The position numbers and the translations under genes are program-made. The notes under the pieces were generated by a model. The model did no database searches, was not told the DNA's origin, and saw only the letters and a list, made by a program, of their open reading frames with translations. Shown piece by piece: positions 12,294 through 24,955 of a stretch of 64,000 nt of DNA. Origin of the DNA: Ctenosaura bakeri (taxonomy: Eukaryota; Chordata; Lepidosauria; Squamata; Iguanidae); the NCBI GenBank assembly GCA_948474755.1, contig CAOLHI010001256.1, forward strand, positions 620,001 through 684,000. Reading direction: 5' to 3'. Each line of letters opens with the position of its first letter. The first letter of the stretch is position 1.

Positions 12294-13280
12294 TGTTACA
12301 CCCCAGAGTAACCCTACGAGAGGGCCCCTAAATTGGCATGACTTCCCCCATATTGGATATTGGTTAGCAAAGGTTAGTCGCAGTTAAAAACAACCTTGGC
12401 GTTGAATGGGAAATCTTTAACAACTATACCGTCTCCCTCTGCTATATGGGAACATAGACAATGTCATTTAGGCTAAAAGACTGACCTATTGTTTCGAGTC
12501 ACGTATCTCTAGGCAGACAATAGACTCGCTCCTGGACACCACAAGCTACATTGATGAACTGTGCGTAGCCAAACAAACAACCACCACCTATTAATTCGGA
12601 ATTTTAAACCTATCAATCCCCTGGACTTTCCCAGGAGAAAAAATACCGAGGAGGGGTCGTGATATTTGCCTAACATTATATTCTGCAATCATCGCCCATT
12701 AACGCCACTTTGCTAACTGATACCTGGCCTGAGGACAGAAATTGGCTATAGAAATCCTCACTTTTTGAGCCTCTTTGGAGAGCCTCCCTGACTGTACAAG
12801 GGCCCGTTTCGCTGCTACCGAGGTGTCCCACTCAAACCTCTCAGACACTGCTGAGAGCTAAACGCGACTCACATCTTTGATCCTTCACAGAACCCCACTT
12901 CTGCCAGCCTTCCAGCCCCGGGATCCAGCCCCCTGCTTGGTGCTTTACACCGAGCCTTCACTGATCTTCTCCCTCTCCAGGACGCCTAGACTAAGGTCCT
13001 TATGCCCTCTCTCCCAACTGTCTCTTATTTTCCAACTTCATTTCTGTAGCTCTCGTGTGATTGCAGGATTATTTGTTAATGTGTGTTGTGACCTTTTTCT
13101 GTTAGTTTAATAAAGTTATTTTAGATTGTTTCTCTGACTCTTGCATGGTTCTGACCCCGTAGACATAGGGTTAAAGATCCCTTGCCCTGACCTCTGGCAA
13201 GCTTTGAGTTTCTCTGTTAATTCCCTTAATTTGAAGCTTGTTTGGGCGTCCTCGAGATACCCCCAATTTTCAGGGTAACA
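12294..13280 (+). mobile_element. solo LTR (family B, copy 1), inserted in a SINE
   Basis: Ends are TGTTACACCCC and CAGGGTAACA, flanked by identical AGGG on both sides (12290-12293 and 13281-13284). A TATA-like GGCTATAGAAA lies at about 12745 and a polyadenylation signal AATAAA at 13108-13113. These are followed by the U5 block GACCCCGTAGACATAGGG. It matches the minus-strand LTR at 61523-62523 along its length. With no internal genes, this is a solo LTR produced by LTR-LTR recombination (established mechanism; inference for this copy). Confidence 0.88.
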
Positions 13281-13375
13281 AGGGCAGTTAGCTACATACA
13301 CTGTAAACTGCTTAGAGAGCACTTAGCTGATAAGCGGTATAGAAATACACATGCTATTGCTATTGCTATGCCTCT
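13281..13375 (+). mobile_element. SINE (type 2) 3' part
   Basis: Completes the SINE begun at 12158: AAACTGCTTAGAGAGC, then AGCTGATAAGCGGTATAGAA and a GCTATT-type tail. The 3' segment resembles the end of L2/CR1-group LINEs (AAGCGGTATA), which probably supplied its mobilisation. Confidence 0.8.
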
Positions 13376-13613
13376 TCCCTTCTCCTGTGCCCAAGGTTGA
13401 CAGCTTCCAGAGGTCATTGGGTCACACTGGCACTCCCCATCCAGCAGGGCCACATTTCCCACACTACCACTGAATTTGCTGTAATGAGGTTGAAAAAGGG
13501 AGCACTTCTCTCTTTAAAAGAGGCATTTCGCCTTTAAAACAAGGCACATGGAGATCACTAGTTTGAAAGTTAATACATCTCTTTTTTTTTCCACTGCCAG
13601 AAATTAAATTCAG

Positions 13614-13632
13614 TGGCGGTGGCGGCGGCGGC
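13614..13632. repeat. GGC trinucleotide microsatellite
   Basis: Short GGCGGT/GGC run, about six units. Confidence 0.8.
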
Positions 13633-14157
13633 AGGAGATTCTTTAGAGTATTGGGGGGGTCAGTCATGTATTTTCCCACCACTGCACTATCCAGCCCAGC
13701 CATGTCATGAGTAGAAGGGACTGAGGGTGAATTTAGAAAGGGGGTGGAGCTGAGGAAAGGAATTTGCCCACTGATCTGCCTTGTATTCATTTACATTGCT
13801 CTCAAAATTATTCTAAGGGCCATTCATTGACCCAGGACTTGGAAATAGCAACACACTTTTGTGTGTATGTGTTTGTATATTGAAATAATTGAATCTTCCT
13901 CCACTCTCCTTCAACTATTTTTGCTGTAGCAGGGCAAAGTGCAGTGAAGTTTTGTCGTTCCAATGATCTGCATATTTTAGTATGAAATTTAAACCGAACC
14001 CTGTCCTCAGTTCAGTCCATTGGATAGTTCCTTTTAACATCTGGACTAAAATCCAGAACAGATTTGCCACCTCAATGACACCATAGCCACTGGCCTCCAT
14101 TAGCACAGCTGTACTTTATAGTGTAGCAGCTAAAGGTGCTTTATAGGATGCCAAATG
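13633..14157. other. stretch without recognised feature
   Basis: No repeat or coding signal recognised. Confidence 0.4.
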
Positions 14158-14736
14158 TGTTACCATGTCATACACCCCCACTCTATGTCCTATAACCTCC
14201 TTCCTGGTGAACTTCCACCTTTTTTCCCTCATACTAAGACCATTCACTGACTCCACACCCCTTTTGTTTGCTCTGCCAGTCAGCCATTAACAGCTTCCCC
14301 TTCAGGGCAGAAAAAAGGTATTTAAATCCTCACTCCAAGCCAGACAGACTATAGTATACTGAACATAGGTCATCACACTGCTTCTCCCATCTTGTGCTAC
14401 CCTCAGATCCTAGTCTGAGCCACATTGCTTCATCTCTTCTCTTCCAGATAGGTAAACATCACCCACTTCATCCTAATCCCTATCCAATTTTCCCTCCTTT
14501 CCTTTAGTTAGCCTTGTATGGTTGTGAGACTGCTTGGATCTCGTGTGTGATTGTGATTTTCCCCCAATAAAACATTATTTTAATCTGGTGTCCCTGCGTT
14601 AGTACCAGTATACATGGGTGAAAGATCCCAGAAGTTACCTCTCAGGCCTCCCTTTTGAGCTAGTAATTCCTCATCTTTCCATGGAAGTAATGGCATTGCG
14701 GGTGGATTCCTGAGTCACCCAGCAAATGCTGTAACA
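14158..14736 (+). mobile_element. solo LTR (family C)
   Basis: Runs from TGTTACCATGTC to ATGCTGTAACA. A TATA-like GGTATTTAAAT lies at about 14318 and AATAAA at 14566-14571. The shared U5 block (GTATACATGGGTGAAAGATC) lies at about 14608-14630. It is shorter (579 bp) than families A and B but has the same TGTTAC...GTAACA termini. Flanks AATG and ATTC match only partly, so the target duplication is eroded or the end is off by a base. Confidence 0.72.
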
Positions 14737-17387
14737 ATTCTTGGCAATTACAGATTGAACTATAGGAATTCATTTCCATAATGAAACACCGTAAGGTAGA
14801 CAGACAGACAGATTTTAATCCTCCAGAGAAACGAAAATTAAGTTCACACTGTGTAATGGCGATGTGCTCCTATTTCCCAAACTGGCCTGCTTTTCATAGT
14901 GCCCAGCTGACCAGAATTGAATCATAAGGGCTTGCTAGGAATGGCAAGCAGCCATGTGCCTACTTAGTTCAGCTCCAGTTGACCTTGAAGGAAGAATGGC
15001 AGAAAATTCTCCTTCAGCATGGCTTTATCAGATAACACCAGCAGAGTCAACATGTCAGACTGTGCATTTGCAGGAGCTTGTGGTCTGTTAACTGCATTTA
15101 GTATGGCTTTCGCCTCATTTGTACACCTAGCAGCATCCTCCTGTCATAGCTCTAGCCACCCTGTGAAAAGCAGAGTTAACTAGACATTTATTTACATGTA
15201 GCAGGTTCACTAATCTCATGCTCTGGGATCTTTAAGATCCTTTGAGAACAGCAACAGGGCAGGTGGGAGTTGTTGTTCAGTCTGTCACACCATTTGCACA
15301 GCAAGTGATTGACAGTCTTGCTTGTTGGAACACACATTTTTACCCTAGTAATTCCTTTTTCAAACAGTATTCTCCCCACATAATGGTCTGAGGTGCAGAG
15401 GTCTCATTTTTGTGCTTTGGTTCAGAGAATAACAAAAAGCTGTGTTGGGTATTTTACAAGTGGTTATCAGAAATGCAGTTACCTTCTTTTATAAGCACTG
15501 GCTGAGCTGTAGCCATTTCCCCCAGTTAGGTAAGGCCAGTATTGACATGAAACAGAGTTCCATCACAACCCTCTACTTCCATTTGTGTGAAAGTTTTTCT
15601 GAAATAGAATCTGGGTCTGTTACCTACTTGGGGTTCTAGGAAGGAAAGGCTCTAGGCATTGGGTAGGTCAGGTGGAGATAGTTCATGTCCTTATGCCTAG
15701 GTGATAGGAAAGGTTGGGCCACACCTGGTTCCAGGCCTCTTCCAGAAAAATGTCTGTAACACAGCCTTTTTCTAGAGTGGGGATACAACCAACTTTTATC
15801 TTGCCCTGACATTTCTGGGATGCTAGGAGTGGAGGCATTCTCAGAGTATGTTATGCTCACATGCTGCTCATGTGATGCACTTTGAGCCAAACTATTGGTC
15901 TGGCAAAGTTGTGTGAGGCAGCCACTGGGAAACTCTTTGTAAACAACTACTCAAGTTGCTTTTAGGCAACTGGGCATTCATCTACTGGTTCTTTCCACTG
16001 TTGATTGGGTTGGTGAGCCCTGATGTGGATTTCTTCATATACATATAATTTATACAATTAAGCCAAGCACCAACCATTAAAATAGATTGTGTGATTTCCT
16101 CCTTTCCTTTGTGGGCCTCTGCACCTCATGACATCTGTCACTCTGGATGCTGTGCCTTTCATTTTATCATTTCCTCTGGAATCTGTGTTAGTGGTACAGT
16201 TTTGGTAATTTTAGATTTTAGACCTAATGGAAATCTCCATGGAAATCTTCCAATCATACAAAGTGCAAGCTGCTCCTTTAAGAACAAACAAACAAACATT
16301 TAATGCGCAAGCAAGCTTTCAAAAAGGTTGCGTTTCCATATGACACACTCCTACCTGTATTACAGACAGCTAATTTGTGCTCTTCCATTCTACTTTCCTG
16401 CAGATTAGCATTTTAAACGAAGTTTGCATAACACAAAATGTCCTGCTAAAGGCTTAAAACTCATCTATATGTAAATCCAATAACCTCCAAAGATGAGAAA
16501 AAAGTTATGGACCTTAAGCTCTGTTTTGGTGAGAGAATAAACACCACCGCTTCTTGTAATGTGCAGTGTCACATTATCATTTAGGTGGAAGGACTAAAAA
16601 TAACTATAAAGCTATAAAACCATCTCATCATTCCAACGGTAAGAACAACTAGGTTGTACTTGATAAGGAAGGCTGGGAAGTGCACCGTGTGGCTGGTTGG
16701 TCCAGATAAATGCTTCCCAGCACAGAAGCAGCCAATTTATTTGTATGGTTTTTATTTTATGTATTTGATTTAGATCCTGCTTTTGTCAAAGCAGCTAAAA
16801 GATGTACCTTTAAAAGTAGCTACCAGACCAGATCAGGTATCCATGGGTGTCATCCTGCTACCAAAAAGCATGTATACACTGCATGAACTCCTAGAACCAG
16901 TAAATAAGTAACTCAGTTCCCTTGTGAAGAGGTCTCTTTGAGAAATAGAATTGCAATCAATGGATTGGATTCAGATTTACACATGTACTGCTAGGCCACT
17001 AAAATGGCATTTCCACAGCACTTATCCATAAAGCAGGCCCTCTACTCCTTTGAAAACACTACACAGAGAATTCAGGATGAGCTGTAGTTCTGGGTGGGAG
17101 GGGATTTCCCTAAAATACCTGGACAATTCTGTCAATGGAACCCTTCCATCAGCAAAGTGAAATCAGATCCAGTCCTAGATAACTGAATTTCAGTTTTATT
17201 TCTTGTACTTAGTCCACTTCACTTAGAGTTCTCTTCCCTCCATTATTGTTATTGTTCAATTCACTTTAAGAGTGTTTTATTTAATACTTTCTAGTTATGA
17301 AATTCAACACACTGTAACAGCATTCATTCTGAGTAACATCCAGTTCAGGTGAGTCTTGCCACAGTGCTGAAATTCCTCCCTGTCTGA
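14737..17387. other. long stretch without recognised feature
   Basis: About 2.6 kb with no repeat I recognise, apart from a possible LINE-type scrap at 16750-16835 (TTTAGATCCTGCTTTTGTC). Reading frames are short and broken. This is one of the longer apparently single-copy tracts in the window. Confidence 0.4.
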
Positions 17388-17485
17388 AGCCATTTCCACA
17401 CGAGACTGTTATAGCGCTTTGATTCCACTTTCAACATCCTATGGAATCCTGGGGTTTGCAGTTTCGGGAGGGACCAGCTAGCTCA
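17388..17485. mobile_element. palindromic Harbinger-like MITE, left half only (copy 2)
   Basis: Has AGCCATTTCCACAC followed by the left arm CCACTTTCAACATCCTATGG and GGGTTTGCAGTTTCGGGAGG, then stops. The right arm is absent, so the element is truncated at its centre. TGA precedes it at 17385-17387. Confidence 0.75.
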
Positions 17486-18070
17486 AATGTCTTCCCTGTA
17501 ATATCTTCTTCAATTTAGCTAGTACAGAAATACTTGGGCATGGAATTTTGATTTCCAATAAATTTGCACATGGTACAAGGATTTATTCCTGAATAAAATT
17601 AAAGAAGGGGAGTTAATTAACTAAAGTGGCTATGAATCAAATATCAGGGTCATCAAAGTGTATGTGGAACAGGCCCGATGAATTATGAGCCAATTACACA
17701 AGAAACCTAAATTGGTGTCACAAAATGGCAATTTATTATTCTCAGGCAATAATTTGCTTAACACATCCAACAGTTCTTATTTCCTGAAGAATTGGTTTTA
17801 TTGGTATCCAGGAAACATTTGCTTTTAGATGCAAATCATTTGTGTATCACCCATTTCAGTTCTGTAGATGGGATTTTTCAAATTGAAATTAGATTAACCT
17901 AGGTGTCATTAGCCCTGTTCTGAAAGCTGGAAAACCATCAGGTTTAATTTCCATTTCATTCATGCAGTTACAGACACATAAATATTAAGTGCATTATGCT
18001 TCAGTAAAAATGTTTTGCCCACAAAACTCCCAGGGATATCTGAGTACCACAGAGAGAGATTAGTGTATAC
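17486..18070. other. stretch without recognised feature
   Basis: No repeat or coding signal recognised. Confidence 0.4.
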
Positions 18071-18302
18071 AGCCAATGTGGTCTTGTGGTTTGAGCATTG
18101 GATTACGACTCTGGAGACCAGGGTTTGAATCCCTACTCAGCCGTGGAAATGCACTGGTTTACCTTGTGTAAGCCACACTCTCTCAGCCTCAGAGAAGGGC
18201 AAACCTCCTCTGAGTTAGTCTTGCCAAGAAAACCCCATGATTGGTTCATCTTAGAGCCACCATAAGTCAGAAGTAACCTGAAGGCACACAACAACAACAA
18301 TT
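18071..18302 (+). mobile_element. tRNA-derived SINE (type 1), near full length
   Basis: Starts AGCCAATGTGGTCTTGTGGT with B-box GGGTTTGAATCCC and the full body. The Bov-B-like tail CCATAAGTCAGAAGTAACC is followed by GAAGGCACACAACAACAACA. The Bov-B-like 3' end is the hallmark of Sauria-type SINEs and implies mobilisation by Bov-B RTE machinery (known for the family). Confidence 0.88.
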
Positions 18303-18572
18303 TGTATATGTGTATAGAGCTGGTGTGAAGAAACACTTGGGATCCTTGGAGTAAGAAGGTGAAAACCTTTGTCTTAATTTCACCAAGTTTTTCCAAATCC
18401 CATCTCCATTTCCTTTGCATTCTTTATATTGGTTGCAAGTCTTTGTGTTTTCTTCCACTACTGAAAATCACTGAGTTTGAAATTATTTCTCAGATTTGTA
18501 TAGTTCACCAATTCACAAAAAACTCTTCCTCATTGATTGAAGTATGCTTTTAATACATAAATAAATAGCTGT

Positions 18573-18574
18573 AG

Positions 18575-18618
<44 letters not shown>

Positions 18619-18619
18619 T
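18573..18619. repeat. (CTAT)n microsatellite
   Basis: About 11 uninterrupted tetranucleotide units. Confidence 0.97.
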
Positions 18620-19454
18620 GATTGCCATGCACATTTTAGCCATATGAATCTGAAAATATTGTTTTGTGCTGTTTATTTATTTATTGAAAACATACTGTAA
18701 ATGTCACAGATGTGTGAATGCTTGAGGCCAAGGTGAACATTTTTCTCACAACACATCTTAGGAAGTGTGAAAATGACACTTCAATCAGAACTGTTGAGTT
18801 TATGGAAGCTTTTTTTCATTCCAGTTTGGAGCCGGTCTTGGACACCACATTCCAGCAGTGAGTGGGTCTGAGGTGTGGTTTGAATGACTGAGGAGGCAGG
18901 GCCAACAGTGAGTAGGGCCAGATGCCATTCTTATAAATGTGGATATTTCCCTGACAAGCATCAAAAGAGGACATCCTAAAGCAAGCAACTCAGTTGCATA
19001 AAATTGACAAAGTACACATCTCATAGCAGTTCAACAGCTTGTGAAGTAATCGTAACATGCACAGACAAGTTTATGGAATAGCTTGCAAAATACGCAGTTC
19101 TTGAACAACCTGCAAAGTGCCTCCAAAGTGTGCAAAGGAAACAGTTCAACAGCTTAGTTTGCTGTGGATTGATTTAAAGACTACATACCTTTAAACACCT
19201 TGTTCCAATGGCTGGTAGCCATAGCTGAAAAAACTGCAGGCATGGGCATCTCCCTTCACTATTTCAAGGCAAGGTTCTCCATTTGTGGTGCAGAGCCAAT
19301 AATCCATAAAAAATTTTTTTAAAAGATCTACAGGATTACTTATAGCTCAACTCTAACCATGTTTGGTTTTCATTCCCAATTTAAACTGCAATATGCCTAC
19401 CCTTGTGCAGGAGCAATCAGGCATAATTCTGTGTGAATAAGATTGCACAGTAGG
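18620..19454. other. stretch without recognised feature
   Basis: No repeat or coding signal recognised. Confidence 0.4.
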
Positions 19455-19560
19455 TGACATCAAACTGTAATTTGTTTGTTTGTTATTAAATTTATGCCCT
19501 GCCTTTCTCCTGAATAGGATCCAAGGTGGCTTACAAAAACCTCAAATGACAGTTGGGAGT
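19455..19560. mobile_element. possible LINE-derived fragment
   Basis: TTTATGCCCTGCCTTTCTCC, then GATCCAAGGTGGCTTAC, resembles the terminal piece of an L2/CR1-group element common in lizards. A related scrap may lie at 25865-25960. The family is not certain. Confidence 0.35.
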
Positions 19561-19867
19561 TCAGTTTTAAGTTGGGAATGGGTGGTTAGATTAGGGTTTG
19601 AGTAGAGTAGAGCAGATAGAAAAGAGTTTGAGGAGAAATGGGAGAATCCTTTTGTTATAGAGATTGAGTTAGATAAGATGAAGACGTACCTTGAAGATGA
19701 AGTTAATCCTGTATTTTTTCTTGTTTAATCTGCATACTGTGTACACTATTTTGTTATATGTTCTTATCTTCATAAGTTATGTAGATGTTACTCACAACCA
19801 AATAATAATTGTTATATATTATGTAAATATTAGAAGAAGAAAAAAGAAAAGAATTTGAGTTAGATCA

Positions 19868-20104
19868 GGGAGCCAACATGGGTGTAGTGGTTTAAATGTT
19901 GGTCTAAAACTCTGGGAGATCAGGGTTCAAAGCCCTGCCCAGTCATGGAAACCAGCTGGATGGCATTGGGCAGGTCATACACTTTCAGCCTCAGAGGAAG
20001 GCAGTGGCAAACCCTCTTTGAACAATTTTTTCCAAGAAACTCCCATGATAGGTTTGCCTTAGGGTCACCATAAGTCAGAAATAACTTGAAGGCACACAAC
20101 AATA
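19868..20104 (+). mobile_element. tRNA-derived SINE (type 1), near full length
   Basis: Starts GGAGCCAACATGGGTGTAGT, with box B GGGTTCAAAGCCC. The tail is CCATAAGTCAGAAATAAC with GAAGGCACACAACAATAA at the end. Same architecture as 18071-18302. Confidence 0.87.
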
Positions 20105-23100
20105 AGGGTTGGATTCAGAGAAAGGAGTTTGAATTGAGTTGAGTCAATAGTAAAGGTCTGAGTCAGCTTAAAATAAATGTGTGAGAGAGAAAGTGCTATT
20201 TTAAATGTAATAAATAAATAATGTGCTGTGTTGCATGTAAATAAAGATTTGCTTTTGTTGTTATACCCTCTTGGCTTCTGGAAATGCTATCTGTCTGACA
20301 GCTTGGATTCAGACAAGGTGTCTGTGGTGGTGGCATTAATACAGAGTAGTGGTGTCCACTGAGGACAGAAATTGCATAAATTCTCATATGTAGATGAGGG
20401 CCTTTAGACAGTCCCCACAACTGGTGTCACACAAGGTAGACAGAAGGAAATCCTTGCACTGGTGGCAAAGTGGGGATCAAGGAAAGCTCTCATTCTTGGT
20501 AATTTCAGGGAGCACCATGGAAGCCTTCACATTTGGTGGGTTAGAGGATAGAAACTCCACATTTGGCCACAGCCGTGCAGTTCTCTGAGATGAACCCTCA
20601 CAACAGTTGGTGGGATAAAGGTTGGGGAGCCTCCACACTAGACCTGTGAAATCAACATTTCAGCAGTGTTTGGTTAGGATAGGACATGGCTTTGGGACAA
20701 TCCTCATTTTGTTGCTTCATGGGCATATGTTACTTCATTTCATTCTCACTTCACTTCGTTAACAAAGCTCTCTGTGTATTTTCCATTGCCTGCTAATTTG
20801 CCTTTCTTAACAAAATTGGATTAAATTAACAGGTATGGCAACCCCTCCTGAGGAGAAGAGGTCTGTCCAATTTTAGTCAAATAATTGTGGAAGCTGGCAT
20901 ATTACACAAGAACTACACTAAGGGCAGATGTTTGCTGTCCTTTCCTCTGCAAAAAAGGGGCAGGCGTAAAACACAGTCATGCTTCTCTCTTACTAATATA
21001 AAGGTGAAGGGACTAATAGAACAGAAAGTATATAATCCCACAGAGTCCCAAATTACTTCACTGGAAGAGGAACCAATTAACAAGCCTGCAGGAAATGTCA
21101 GGCATTTTTCCACTGACAGACGTGTCAATTACCGAGCTCTCTTAGTCTCAGACAGCCTTCCTTCTCCAGCCCCCTTTGACACCTTATATGTAAAGAAAAG
21201 GTTCTAGAGCTGGTTGAAAATTGTCATAAATTTGGGCACGGGCAAGAGAAAAGCAGATTCTAGATTCTTGAAAAGGAAGCTTTGTTCAGCTTTATTTTTC
21301 AGGCACTCCAATTCTAGTCACTTTCCTTTTCCTTGGGTTCCTTCTCAACATAATTCTCTCCAATAACAGAAATAGCAATACTTGTTTATGGCTGATACAA
21401 ATGGCTACGAATTTCAATTCACTTCATTTAAGGATTTATCAAAATTATCTGTCAGTGGTATGAATGCTAAGGACATAAAAGCAAGATCCGGACTGCCTTC
21501 ATCGTAATCTCTACTTCTGAAAAATTCTAGAGAGCTATTCAAATGCGTGTCTTCAGCAAGCACTCAAAGCCAGTGGTGTACAAACTGTGGGCCAGAAGCT
21601 ACTTGCTCATTCCCTGTGTGGCTCCTGAAGCTGACTAAGGCCTAAATTCAATTATTAGTCCCAACTAAAGCAGGCTTGTTACATCAATGGGAACAAGGTG
21701 AGCTGACATTTGTGTAAGTGTGCTGCACAAATGTGGTGCTCTAGCTAGAACTAACCAATTGGGTGTGACATAAGTTTTCATGGACTGGACACTGCTTCAT
21801 CAGAGGCAAGAGAGAATGACAGCATTTCCTTGGAAAACCTAATTACTTGGGCTTCACCCTCTTCCTGTAAAGGGAAAAGTACAGCTTCCCAAAGCCATTG
21901 CTGCAGCCCTTGATCTCCCCAGACACTCCAGACAACCATTGTTGTGACACAAAAAGGCTGAACAATCTTTCCTGAGAGCCTCTGCGAGTGAAAATTCACC
22001 TTTAAAATCAGTTTAACACCCCACTCCCATAGTGTTTAACATATCACAGTGCTGTTTTTGAAAAGCAGAAGCAGACTTTTAGGTACTTCTATTCCTCCCC
22101 CTGCCCCCTGGCACTTCCCAGGGATAGAAAATTGGCTTCCAAGCCCATCACAGTTGCCCTGCCTTGCCCTCTTTCCTAAGAAATCAATAAAAAGTTAAAT
22201 TCTGCTGCATTACAGTAGCATTTGAGTGTCCAGTCTTTCCTTGTGGTCTGTGAAGAAAAGAGCCAGATTATCAGCTACAGAATGGGCCAATTGCAGTTTT
22301 GAGTTTTAACTAAAATAGGATACATCCTTGGCCTGAGGCATTATCCAGCAAACTGCAGCTGTCAGGATGAGGAAAGTTGCCTAGGAACCAGCATTAAAAT
22401 GAAGCACGCTGATCTCCCCCCCCCCAAAGCCCAAGGCTTCTATTTTTCACACAGCAACCTTCATCTAGATTTCTTTTGGAGCTGCTACTGCAATTGGCCA
22501 AGACACAACGGTTGGCTGGATGAATCAATTGGAACATTAGACTCTCTCTCTCAAGTGATGGATAAAATGAGTGCTAGGCTGAAAAATAAGATGCAAGGGC
22601 CAAAATGAGAGCTTTGAGAGACTGGAATGAACAAAATATAATTACAACTTTTTGGCTTCCAGTGGTCATCTCCAGAAACCCCATTACGTAAACTTGGGTG
22701 GAAGAAGAGTAATAGCCAAGTGAAGGAACAGGATATAAAAACTGACAGTCCCTGTAAGAGGACCAAAAGACATTAAAGTCAATTTCTTTGGGCCATTTCA
22801 ATAAATATGTAAGGGGGAAAATGAAATGAAGTAGCCACTGCTGCTGCTGCTGCTTTAAGCAGAAACATTTACTAAAAGAAACAAGGAGAAAATTCGTCTC
22901 ACTTGTATTTTAAAGTGAAACAACCTAATTTGCCCACTCCAGGCTAACTCATAAACTTAAGTACAATTATTCTTCAGTATTCATGCTTGTCCAAATTTAG
23001 TGCCTCAGTTCCCCAATTAAAAATGCATACAAAAATGTGAATATTGGGGGAAAGTGTGCACAAAAAATGAATGGGTGGAAACTGATGTATAAAAATGCAT

Positions 23101-23110
23101 TATATTAGGG
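20105..23110. other. long stretch without recognised feature
   Basis: About 3 kb with no confident family. A CTG hexamer-scale microsatellite lies at 22838-22853. A repeat-like string at about 21773-21808 may be related to 5645-5762. Reading frames of up to 106 codons (20887-21207) show no motif I recognise. Confidence 0.4.
22838..22853. repeat. (CTG)n microsatellite
   Basis: Five CTG units, followed by a CTTTAAGC end. Confidence 0.85.
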
Positions 23111-23350
23111 GAAACTGGTCAGAATCCTGTTTGGCAATTGTGAATGTGTAATCTAGAGTTATGCACTCATGACTGTTTCATATGCACTGTCCCTATGTAG
23201 TCTCTAGTTTAGGGTATACCCAGGGACCATGAAAGTTCCCCAATGCCCACTTACTGGGCAGCAGCCACTGTGATCAACAGGGGTCTGTTCCCCTCTTAAT
23301 TAGGAACCAGATGACTGATGGTGCCAAGCACAATGACATGAGTGATCTAC
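23111..23350 (+). repeat. left arm of a foldback element split by a CR1
   Basis: Contains GGTCAGAATCCTGTTTGG, then CTGTCCCTATGTAGTCTC and GATCAACAGGGGTCTGTTCC. The same blocks appear in reverse complement at 24955-25150, past the CR1, and again in 48588-48991. The two arms would form a long hairpin if the CR1 were removed. Confidence 0.65.
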
Positions 23351-23389
23351 AGCATGAGGGAGAATTCCATGGGGGTCTTGCTTCTGGGT

Positions 23390-24955
23390 AAAATGGAACA
23401 GAAAATGCAGTAGGAAAAATGCAGCACAGAATAGGTAAAGCAGTATTACAGGAATATCTGGCTACTCTAAATGAATTCAACTCTCCAGGGCCAGAAAACT
23501 ACATCCAAGACCATTAAAAGAACTGGCAGAAGTAATCTCAGAACCACTGGCAATAATCTTTAAGAATTCCTGGAGAACAGGAGAAATCCCAGCAGACTGG
23601 GAGACAAAATTTGCCTTCTCCATCTTCAAAGGGGAAAAGAAAAAAAGAAGACGACCCAAACAATTACTGCCCAGTCAACCTGACATCAGTACCAGGAAAG
23701 ATTGTAGAACAGATTGTTAAACAGTCCATAAGCACTTAGGAATGCCATTGTCACTAAAAGTTAACATGGGTTTCCTAAAAACTAGTCATGCCAGACTAAT
23801 CTTATCTCTTTTTAGAGTTACAAGCTTGGGAGATGAAAAGAATGCTATGGATATAGCACATTTTGATTTCAGTAAGGCCTTTGACAAGGTCCCCATCATA
23901 TTCTTGCAAACAAGCTAGTAAAATGGTGGCTACATAATGCTACTGTTCGGGGGATTTGTAACTAGTTGATGAATGGGTGCTCACAAATGACTCCTCAAGG
24001 GAAGTGACTAGTGAGGTGCCACAGGGTTCTATCCTGGGCCCAGTGCTATTCAACATCTTTATCAATGATTTGGATGAGGGAATAGAGGACATCCTGATCA
24101 AATTTGCAGATGATACCAAATTAGGAGGGGTAGGTTAACACCTCAGAGGACAGGATCAGAATTCAAAATGACCTTAACAGATTAGATCTCTGGGACAAAA
24201 CTAACAAAAAGAATTTCAACAGAACATAGAAAGGTAAGGTACTCTACTTGGGCAGAAAAAATGAAATACAATGATATAAGATGAGTGACGCTTGGCTTGA
24301 CCACACTGTGTGTGAAAAGGATCTAGGAGTCTTAGTAGAGCACAAGATAAACATGAGTAGCAGTGTGATTCAGCAGCTAAAAAAGCCAATGCAATTTTGG
24401 ACTGCATCAATAGGAGTATAGTGCCTCGGTCAAGAAAAATGACAGTACTACTGTATTCTGGTTTGGTCACACCCCACCTGGAATACTATGTCCACTTCTG
24501 GGCACCACAGTTCAGGACGGATATTGGCAAGTTAGAACGTGTCCAGAGAAGGATGACCAAAATAGTAGAGGGCTGGAAATCATGCCCTATGAGATGTGGC
24601 ATAGGTGAAGACAAGGTTATGAGGTGACATAATAGCTATGTTTAAATATTTGAAAGGATGTCATATTGAAGATGGAGCAAATTTGTTTTCCGCTGCTCTG
24701 GAGACGAGGACACTGAGCAGTGGATTCAAACTACAGGAAAAGAAATTCACCTAAACATTAAGAAGAACTTCCTAATGGTAAAAGCTGTTTGACAGTGGAA
24801 TACACTGCCTCTTTCTCTGGAGGTTTTTAAACAGACACTGAATGGCCATCTGTTGGGAGTGCTTTGATTGTATATTCCTGCATGGTAGGGGCTTGGACTC
24901 ATTGACCCTTGTGTTCTCTTCCAGCTCTATGACTCTATGATTCTGGGATTCTGTC
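23390..24955 (+). mobile_element. CR1 LINE, 5' truncated, decayed ORF2 and 3' end
   Basis: The plus strand carries the CR1 ORF2 reverse transcriptase region, including an F-D-F-S-K-A-F-D-K-V block at about 23865-23895. A thumb and C-terminal stretch (P-H-L-E-Y, W-A-P-Q-F) lies at about 24465-24515. Frameshifts and stops break the frame throughout, so it is inactive. It ends in the CR1 3' terminus (CAGCTCTATGACTCTATGAT). It sits between the two inverted arms of a foldback repeat. Confidence 0.85.

Noticed and set aside
18071..18302. tRNA gene suggested by a B-box-like GGGTTTGAATCCC
   Set aside because: No cloverleaf or acceptor stem can be formed in context. The sequence continues into a SINE body and Bov-B-like tail.
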